A stretch of 64,000 nucleotides of DNA. Origin: Acinetobacter pecorum. Lineage in GTDB: Bacteria > Pseudomonadota > Gammaproteobacteria > Pseudomonadales > Moraxellaceae. This document shows, piece by piece, positions 58,247-64,000 of the stretch; the first letter of the stretch is position 1, and every line of letters begins with the position of its first letter. The notes below the pieces were generated by a model. It ran no database searches. It worked only from the letters and a program-made list of their open reading frames with translations, and had not been told where the DNA came from. Made by a program: the position numbers and the translations under genes. The DNA lies in contig NZ_JACSPT010000001.1 in assembly GCF_014837015.1 (NCBI RefSeq), positions 218,621-282,620 of the forward strand, given 5' to 3'.

Positions 58247-59371
58247 TTAGTAATGATCATTCTTGATAAGGTTTAAAAATTTATTAACCATCGTTTCATT
58301 TGAGAGCAGTTTTTTCTCAAAAGAAGTACGATAGGTTTGATTCAGATTTTGATCTATTTTCTCTGCCAATTCATCTATATTTTGGGGAGTAACCAAATTT
58401 TCTTCTAAATTTGCGATGCTCAATTGGTGAGAAATCGCATCGCTTACATTATAGGCAATTACAGGAACATCCAGATAAAGTGCTTCTGAGATGACTAAAC
58501 CATAACCTTCACTGACCGAGCTGGAAATTAATAACCGACTTTGCTGAATATATTGATACGGATTGTTGACCCATCCCATAAATTCTACGCGACTTTCAAT
58601 ATTTAGTTGTTTACATAAATCCTGTAGTGAAGGCTTTAAATCACCCTCTCCTACAATGAGCAGGTTTTTCGCTTTTTCAGATTTTGCAAATGCCCTGATA
58701 GCATGTTCTGGCTGTTTTTCCTGGCTTAAACGACCAACAAATATGCAATCCCAGATCTTTTGGGCTTCTATTAATTTTTGTTGCTCAATATGTTTTATAT
58801 CAAGACCATTATAAATTGTTAAAATTTGTGAGTGGGGTAATAAGTGCTTATAATCTTTTTCCAGATTCTGGTTAACGGTAATAATATTTTTTCCGTCAAA
58901 AAGTTTAATAAAATATTTCTTATCGAGATAATGTCTTCGGTATTCTTTATACCATCTGAAAGGATTATTGGTCTGTTTTCTGGATGATTTGAAAATCTCG
59001 CCATGTATCCATAACCATATATTTCCACTGATAAAATCGGAAAGACAGAATGCAAATGCATGCGATAAAATAATAAGATCTGGCTGTATATCTGAAATTA
59101 TTGTATTAATCTTTTCTATATCGGCTGTTGGTGTTTCTCGTTTTCTGAGTAATTTACCTGAACAAATACACTGATTAAAACTTTCTTTTATGAAGTTAAG
59201 ATTCGTGGGAATGTCCATTTTAATCTCATGATGATTTAATGGTACAACCGTGACTTGATGCCCAGTCTTTTCTAAATTTGTAGCGGTATCAAGAAGAATT
59301 TTTTCTGCACCCCCTCCTTTAAGATGATCCACTATAAATAATATATGGTATTGATTAAATTCTTTTTTCAT
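58247..59371 (-). CDS. GT4-family glycosyltransferase (LOS core locus)
   Basis: A 374-aa GT-B enzyme. The N-terminal domain has ILFIVDHLKGGGAEKILLDTA (about 10-30); the C-terminal domain has CIFVGRLSQEKQPEHAIRAF, GEGDLKPSL and the E-x7-E region SSVSEGYGLVISEALYL. It is co-directional with the GT2 gene (1 nt between stop and start) and AT-rich like it. Just upstream lie the remains of an acyltransferase gene. The acceptor sugar is unknown. Confidence 0.86.
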   Translation of the reverse strand: MKKEFNQYHILFIVDHLKGGGAEKILLDTATNLEKTGHQVTVVPLNHHEIKMDIPTNLNFIKESFNQCICSGKLLRKRETPTADIEKINTIISDIQPDLIILSHAFAFCLSDFISGNIWLWIHGEIFKSSRKQTNNPFRWYKEYRRHYLDKKYFIKLFDGKNIITVNQNLEKDYKHLLPHSQILTIYNGLDIKHIEQQKLIEAQKIWDCIFVGRLSQEKQPEHAIRAFAKSEKAKNLLIVGEGDLKPSLQDLCKQLNIESRVEFMGWVNNPYQYIQQSRLLISSSVSEGYGLVISEALYLDVPVIAYNVSDAISHQLSIANLEENLVTPQNIDELAEKIDQNLNQTYRTSFEKKLLSNETMVNKFLNLIKNDHY

Positions 59372-59400
59372 TAGACGCTGTAGATTTATTAAGTAGAAAT

Positions 59401-59730
59401 TTATTGATGATCTTTATTATAAAGATTTTTAGGTATGTCTTGTAAGGCTCTCCACTGATTATATCCTGACAAATACTGTTTTAGAGTGATATAAATCACA
59501 TATTCTGTTTTTGATTTAAGATATTGATAGAGAAATATAAATCTTTTGATGAAATGTCACCGTAAATTTGGGCGGTCACAATATCATAACCTGCTAATGA
59601 ACTGTGTCTAAGGTAACTTGGCCTGATCACTGAATATTGAGTTTTTAGATGCCATTTGATAAATACAGACTGTTTTGATTTTTAAAGCTGCTTAAGCACC
59701 AGACATCAGATTATTTTCATCAGCTTTATA
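59401..59730 (-). pseudogene. Decayed lipid A acyltransferase-like (LpxL/HtrB family) gene fragment
   Basis: The minus strand aligns with the C-terminal part of the intact acyltransferase at 61019-61891, about three-quarters identical by eye over the best 125 nt (59550-59670 versus 61150-61275). Encoded pieces include AGYDIV (intact SGYDIV), SSKDLYFSINILN (intact LSKDLQLSVDTLN) and, in another frame, KQYLSGYNQWRAL (intact EQYLWGYKRFRRL), ending at a TAA at 59401-59403. At least two frameshifts, internal stops and a deletion of about 110 nt separate the pieces. The weaker match at 59665-59730 is less certain. Confidence 0.75.
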
Positions 59731-59739
59731 ACCCGCATG

Positions 59740-60031
59740 TATAAGTCATGATGGCGTCTATCGCTTTCGAGGAGTTGTAGTACTGCTATTTTGCATGCCT
59801 TGGCATTAAACGACAATCATCACTATGATGATCCATCTGAACTAAAGGGTGTAAGCTGCAAAAGTATGGCTCCTTTGCATGATGCTTATATATTGGTTAT
59901 AAAGTTAGCTATATCTGTATACGGGTACTTACACTTAACACTCCGGCTAGAACAAAAATACCTCAATAAGAAGAAAAATTTCTGATAAAAGCAATAATAA
60001 AGGCTTAGTTAAATTTGAGTGAAGAAAAAAA
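59740..60031. other. Unassigned gap between acyltransferase remnant and GT2 gene
   Basis: About 290 bp without a supported gene. A 64-codon frame at 59791-59985 has no recognisable family or ribosome site and is best treated as chance or debris. The region is less AT-rich than the flanking GT genes. It may hold the promoter of the GT2 gene at 60032. Confidence 0.5.
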
Positions 60032-60997
60032 ATGAGTTCAAGCTATCCTTATGTGTTATCTATCATTATCCCTGTATATGGGGTAGAGGACTATATTGAA
60101 GCTTGTATTACATCATTATTACCCCAGCTGAGTTCAGAGGTCGAATGCATTATTGTCGATGATGGCTGTAAAGACCGTTCAATAGAAATTTTGGAAGCCT
60201 ATCTTGCTACCCATTCATCTCAGGCCAATATCCGTATTATCCACCAAGAAAATCAGGGTCTTAGCATGGCGCGTAATAATGGTTATGCGGTGGCGAAGGG
60301 GCAGTATATTGCCTATCTGGATTCTGATGATTATGTTGAGCCTCATTTTTTAGCGCGTATTTTAGAGGTCATTAGGCAGACACCAGAGGTGGAATTAATT
60401 CACTTTAATGCACTGATGGAAAATAAACAGTATGGGACTAAACCGCTGGTGCTGGCTGAACAGACAGGCCTGGTTTATGCCGATACAGATTATTTAAAAC
60501 GCGTGTTTCTTAAAAACTATTGGTATACATGGTTAAGAGTGTATAACCGTAAACTTTTAAAGGACTTTCAGTTTCCACCAAATCATTTCTACGAAGACAT
60601 GCTGTCGATTCCATTCCTGTATCGTAAAGGCCTCATCATTTATGAAATTGCCGAGCCTCTGTTCAGGTACCGTTATAGGGCAGACAGTATTACCAATGGT
60701 GAAATTAAGCCAGAACATATCAAGAGTCTGGAATATGGCTTAAGCCTGTATAGAGACAAACTGGAAAATCCTTATTTCCAGATATTGTATGAGCACCTCA
60801 TTTTGGCACTGTTTGAACGGAACCTTAAACTGGGTTTTGCTATCTACAGCAAATTTTTATATCGTATTCATCACGATCTGGATTATTTACAGGATAAATT
60901 ACAGCATTTGAACCGGGAAAAGCGACTGATGTTACAATATCCAAAACTGTTCTACTGGTATAAAAACTGGCTCAGTTCGCGACGGTCTATCTTCTGA
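60032..60997 (+). CDS. GT2-family glycosyltransferase (LOS core locus)
   Basis: A 321-aa GT-A enzyme. It starts VLSIIIPVYGVEDYIEACI (about 8-26), has CIIVDDGCKDRSIEIL (about 39-54), NNGYAVAKGQYIAYLDSDDYV (two parts, about 83-103; LDSDD is the DxD site) and a C-terminal basic, Tyr/Leu-rich part (about 230-321). It resembles the GT2 at 57223 in plan but not closely in sequence. It stands alone on the plus strand, convergent with the acyltransferase gene (21 nt gap). Confidence 0.86.
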   Translation: MSSSYPYVLSIIIPVYGVEDYIEACITSLLPQLSSEVECIIVDDGCKDRSIEILEAYLATHSSQANIRIIHQENQGLSMARNNGYAVAKGQYIAYLDSDDYVEPHFLARILEVIRQTPEVELIHFNALMENKQYGTKPLVLAEQTGLVYADTDYLKRVFLKNYWYTWLRVYNRKLLKDFQFPPNHFYEDMLSIPFLYRKGLIIYEIAEPLFRYRYRADSITNGEIKPEHIKSLEYGLSLYRDKLENPYFQILYEHLILALFERNLKLGFAIYSKFLYRIHHDLDYLQDKLQHLNREKRLMLQYPKLFYWYKNWLSSRRSIF

Positions 60998-61018
60998 CAA
61001 TTATTACACCGCATGATT

Positions 61019-61891
61019 TTAATGAGTCGGTTTATAAAGATTAACACCGCCTGCTAGACGTCTGAATCTCTTGTAACCCCACAAATACTGTTCTGGTGCG
61101 ACATTAATCATGCGCTCCATTTCTTTATTTAAAGTATCTACAGAAAGCTGTAAATCTTTCGATAAAATATCGTCAGAAATTGGGGTCACCACAATATCAT
61201 AGCCTGAAAGATCCTTGCGTCTGAGGCAACTCAGCCCGACCACTGAACATTGTGTTTTAGCTGCCAGTTTGGAAAGCAAGGTAGAAGATAAAGCGTTCTG
61301 GCCATAAAAATAAGAATAAATTCCCCCGGATTCTTTAGGAACATGGTCTGGCAAAATTGCAGAAAAACCGCCTTGCTTAAGATGCTTAAACACAGCACGC
61401 ACACCAGAATCATCTGTTGGAACAAGGGTCGCCTTGAGCCGTTGTCTGGCTTCCAGCATAAAACGATCGATGTCTTCATTCTTGCTGGGTTTGTACATAA
61501 TCACAGGAGAGGTGTGTTGATTCACCCAGACATTCAACAGCTCCCAAGTACCAAAATGTGGTACCACGGCCAAACAGCCATGAGGATTTTGCAAAGCTTG
61601 CAGGAAAATATCTTCGCCATGCACATCCTGAATTAAAGACAGCGCGTATTCGGGAGATGAGCCCCAAATCTTGACTGATTCTGCATAGGTCATGCACTGA
61701 CTTTTCAGACTGCGTTTGGTCAAGTCAGACCGTTCAGCTTCAGATAGGTCAGGGTAGGCAGATGTCAGATTAATCTCTGTCACCTGGCGTGCAGAAGAGT
61801 GGCTGAGATACAAAAGAGATCCGGCCAGTTGTGCAAGATTTTGAATGAATCTTAACGGAAGCTTGGAGAAATTTTTGAGTAGGGTGTACAT
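61019..61891 (-). CDS. Lipid A acyltransferase-like protein (LpxL/LpxM/HtrB family)
   Basis: Lysophospholipid-type acyltransferase of the lipid A late acyltransferase family, 290 aa. An N-terminal hydrophobic segment (about 15-32) probably associates with the inner membrane. The catalytic H-x4-E motif is H112-FGTW-E117, and the C-terminal GYKRFRR segment (about 268-274) is typical. It may acylate lipid A, or it may be one of the HtrB-like enzymes with other acceptors. It follows the small membrane-protein gene by 18 nt on the minus strand. A broken paralogue lies at 59401-59730. Confidence 0.85.
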   Translation of the reverse strand: MYTLLKNFSKLPLRFIQNLAQLAGSLLYLSHSSARQVTEINLTSAYPDLSEAERSDLTKRSLKSQCMTYAESVKIWGSSPEYALSLIQDVHGEDIFLQALQNPHGCLAVVPHFGTWELLNVWVNQHTSPVIMYKPSKNEDIDRFMLEARQRLKATLVPTDDSGVRAVFKHLKQGGFSAILPDHVPKESGGIYSYFYGQNALSSTLLSKLAAKTQCSVVGLSCLRRKDLSGYDIVVTPISDDILSKDLQLSVDTLNKEMERMINVAPEQYLWGYKRFRRLAGGVNLYKPTH

Positions 61892-61909
61892 GTGATCCAG
61901 ATAGTCAGA

Positions 61910-62131
61910 TTATAGATCTTTATCTGGATTGCCCTTCAGCACCATATAAATCAAACCCACAAAAATCAGCAGGGCACCTAAAATACTACTCAGGCAAAAA
62001 TATACAATACGGTCGTTGGTATCGAGATTGAACAGGTTGTTGGCAAGGATATAGCGCATAAACAGCCATTGAACCACTGAAAATACAATAAGCATAATGC
62101 TGCGATTACGAACTGCAGGACGCATAGCCAT
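61910..62131 (-). CDS. Small two-helix membrane protein (73 aa)
   Basis: No family recognised. There are two hydrophobic helices (about 11-30 and 43-65) separated by a polar loop with an NLDTNDR motif, and a charged tail. AAGGT lies 8 nt before the ATG. It precedes the acyltransferase gene by 18 nt, so the two are probably co-transcribed. It lies between aspS and the LOS genes. Confidence 0.7.
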   Translation of the reverse strand: MAMRPAVRNRSIMLIVFSVVQWLFMRYILANNLFNLDTNDRIVYFCLSSILGALLIFVGLIYMVLKGNPDKDL

Positions 62132-62198
62132 TGCTAATTACCTTAGATTAAAAACTATGGCTATTATGCCACTGTTCCAGATGCGACTCAATCTTACA

Positions 62199-62227
62199 AA
62201 AAAGCCCCGCTCAAGGCAGGGCTTTTT
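62199..62227 (-). terminator. Rho-independent terminator after aspS
   Basis: On the minus strand AAAAAGCCC-TGCCTTGAGCG-GGGCTTTTTT, 19 nt after the aspS stop. Confidence 0.8.
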
Positions 62228-62245
62228 CACTTAAAACGTCAAGAA

Positions 62246-64000
62246 TTATTCTTGAGATTCAGCTTTTGGTTTTTCACGCAAGCGAATACCAAGGTCACGC
62301 AGCTGGTTTGATTCAACTGGTGCTGGTGCTTGAGTCAATGGACATTCAGCAGTTTTGGTTTTCGGGAATGCGATTACGTCACGAATTGAAGATGCACCTG
62401 TCATCAACATCACCAGACGGTCAAGACCGAAGGCCAGACCACCATGTGGAGGCGCGCCATAACGTAAGGCATTTAGCAAGAAGCTGAATTTCTCTTCTGC
62501 TTCTTCTTCAGAAATACCTAGTGCTTCAAAGATGGCTTTTTGCATTTCAAGGTTATAGATACGCAATGAACCACCACCGATTTCAGTACCGTTCAATACC
62601 ATATCGTACGCAACTGAAAGTGCAGCACCTGGGTTATTCTTCACTTCTTCAACGCTTGATTTAGGCAGCGTGAACGGATGGTGAACAGAGGTCCATTTGC
62701 CGTCATCTGTTTCTTCGAACATTGGGAAATCAACTACCCAAAGCGGAGCCCACTCGCAAGTCGCAAGATTCATGTCATGACCGATCTTCACACGAAGCGC
62801 GCCCATTGCATCATTTACAACTTTGGCTTTGTCTGCACCAAAGAACACGATATCGCCATTTTCAGCACCCACACGTTTCAACAGATCCAGCACGATTGGC
62901 TCGATGAATTTCACGATTGGAGATTGAAGACCCTCGATACCTTTTTCAAGTTCGTTAACTTTGATATAAGCCAAACCACGCGCACCGTAGATGCCTACAA
63001 ATTTGGTGTATTCATCAATTGCGCTACGTGGGAGTGAACCAGCACCCGGTACGCGAAGCGCAACGATACGGCCTTTAGGATCCTTTGCAGGACCTGCGAA
63101 TACCTTGAACTCAACGTCTTGCATCAAGTCTGCAACGTCAACCAGTTTCAAAGGAATACGCATATCTGGTTTGTCAGACGCATAGTCACGCATTGCATCG
63201 TTGTATGTCATGCGTGGAAATTTATCAAACTCAACGTTTAGAAGTTCTTTGAACATCTTGATCGTTAAAGTTTCCATTAAATCCATGATGTCATCGTCAC
63301 TCATGAACGATGTTTCAACGTCGATTTGTGTGAATTCAGGCTGACGGTCAGCACGCAAGTCTTCGTCACGGAAACATTTAGCAATTTGGTAGTAACGATC
63401 AATACCACCCACCATCAACAACTGTTTAAACAGCTGTGGAGACTGTGGCAGTGCATAGAAGCTACCGTTCGATACACGGCTAGGCACTAAGTAGTCACGT
63501 GCACCTTCAGGGGTTGCACGAGTCAAGATCGGAGTTTCAACGTCCAGGAAACCATTTTCCTCGAAGTAGTTACGAATCAGGTTAGTCAATTTAGAACGGA
63601 AACGTAGGCGATCTAGCATTTCTGGACGACGAATGTCCAAAAAGCGGTATTTCAAACGAATTTCTTCAGAAATATTGGTATTTTCGTCATTCAAAGGGAA
63701 TGGCGGAGTTTCAGACGCAGCAAGAACTTCAATTTCTTTACCCAGAACTTCGATTTGACCACTCACCATATTGGCATTTTCTGTGCCTGCATAACGGCGA
63801 CGTACACGGCCTGTAATTTTTAAGACAAATTCTGAACGTACTTTATCAGCAGTTGCGAATGCTTCAGGAGTATCCGGGTCAATGACCACTTGAACAAGAC
63901 CATCACGGTCACGCATGTCAAGGAAGATGACACCACCGTGGTCACGGCGACGGTGCACCCAACCGCATAATGTTACGGTCTGGTCAATTTGAGCTTCGGT
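62246..64000 (-). CDS. aspS: Aspartyl-tRNA synthetase, 5' end outside window
   Basis: Class II bacterial-type AspRS. The visible 584 residues start inside the N-terminal OB-fold anticodon-binding domain ([20 protein letters not shown]). They then have the catalytic motifs: [18 protein letters not shown] (motif 2), the large GAD insertion domain (about 300-410), and [26 protein letters not shown] (two parts, motif 3). The frame is open to the right edge, so about 10 N-terminal residues are missing. aspS is the right boundary of the Acinetobacter LOS outer-core locus. Confidence 0.97.
   Translation of the reverse strand, partial: TEAQIDQTVTLCGWVHRRRDHGGVIFLDMRDRDGLVQVVIDPDTPEAFATADKVRSEFVLKITGRVRRRYAGTENANMVSGQIEVLGKEIEVLAASETPPFPLNDENTNISEEIRLKYRFLDIRRPEMLDRLRFRSKLTNLIRNYFEENGFLDVETPILTRATPEGARDYLVPSRVSNGSFYALPQSPQLFKQLLMVGGIDRYYQIAKCFRDEDLRADRQPEFTQIDVETSFMSDDDIMDLMETLTIKMFKELLNVEFDKFPRMTYNDAMRDYASDKPDMRIPLKLVDVADLMQDVEFKVFAGPAKDPKGRIVALRVPGAGSLPRSAIDEYTKFVGIYGARGLAYIKVNELEKGIEGLQSPIVKFIEPIVLDLLKRVGAENGDIVFFGADKAKVVNDAMGALRVKIGHDMNLATCEWAPLWVVDFPMFEETDDGKWTSVHHPFTLPKSSVEEVKNNPGAALSVAYDMVLNGTEIGGGSLRIYNLEMQKAIFEALGISEEEAEEKFSFLLNALRYGAPPHGGLAFGLDRLVMLMTGASSIRDVIAFPKTKTAECPLTQAPAPVESNQLRDLGIRLREKPKAESQE

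Noticed and set aside
59791..59985. 64-codon open frame between the acyltransferase remnant and the GT2 gene
   Set aside because: No ribosome site, no recognisable motif, and it lies in debris-like sequence; treated as chance.

Overview
This 64 kb window is chromosomal DNA of a gammaproteobacterium, almost certainly Acinetobacter and probably not A. baumannii. The evidence is the moderate AT bias, the gene orders fabI / secB-grxC-rhodanese / rsgA-orn, ilvI-ilvH-ilvC, leuS-lptE-holA, rlmN-pilF-rodZ-ispG-hisS-yfgM-bamB-der and pcnB-folK-panB-panC, an ilvE...aspS interval packed with glycosyltransferases (the position of the LOS outer-core locus in Acinetobacter), and an archaic (Csu-like) fimbrial cluster. 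I see no tRNA or rRNA gene, CRISPR array, intact insertion sequence or prophage.

Layout. 1-8.1 kb is housekeeping: a TatD-family nuclease (cut by the window start), fabI, secB/grxC/rhodanese on the minus strand, divergent rsgA and orn, a small membrane protein, tcdA and a large Sel1-repeat protein. 8.1-12.9 kb is a complete minus-strand tripartite efflux operon: macA, macB and an outer-membrane lipoprotein channel. 13.5-18.8 kb has a bacteriohemerythrin gene, then leuS-lptE-holA and a small secreted DUF4124 protein. 19.5-22.8 kb is the branched-chain amino-acid operon ilvI-ilvH-ilvC. 23.7-27.8 kb is a four-gene chaperone-usher fimbria cluster behind about 750 bp of very AT-rich DNA. 28.1-29.9 kb pairs a GT4 glycosyltransferase with a PAP2 phosphatase. 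30-39.6 kb is the iscX, ndk, rlmN-to-der housekeeping block. 39.7-47.9 kb holds a phosphopantetheinyl transferase, an SDR, mazG, a ComEA-like protein, pcnB-folK-panB-panC and rapZ-NPr-darP. 48.6-53.7 kb has an orphan sensor kinase, glnE and ilvE. 53.8-62.1 kb is the probable LOS outer-core locus (glycosyltransferases on both strands plus a lipid A-type acyltransferase), and aspS runs off the right end.

Most of the window is conserved core. The variable parts are the fimbrial cluster and the ilvE-aspS interval. Four observations go beyond routine annotation. (1) The fimbrial cluster looks like a minimal archaic pilus: a donor-strand-bearing major subunit with an unusual Cys-containing N-terminal extension, a chaperone, an usher, and a single-domain last subunit with no donor strand. 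A strong hairpin lies just after the major subunit gene. (2) A frameshifted remnant of a second lipid A acyltransferase-like gene lies inside the outer-core locus, about 1.5 kb from the intact paralogue. (3) A 41-nt copy of the 3' end of ilvC, differing mostly at synonymous sites, lies beyond the first ilvC terminator and has its own terminator. (4) A small REP-like palindromic unit occurs as inverted pairs in two intergenic gaps (fabI/secB and leuS/lptE).

Start sites were chosen by Shine-Dalgarno spacing, signal peptides and family N-termini. Several genes use GTG or TTG (rhodanese, the 4.9 kb membrane protein, ilvI, PAP2, pilF, the phosphopantetheinyl transferase, pcnB, darP and the GT25 gene). 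Statements on function come from recognisable motifs and gene order; no database search was run.
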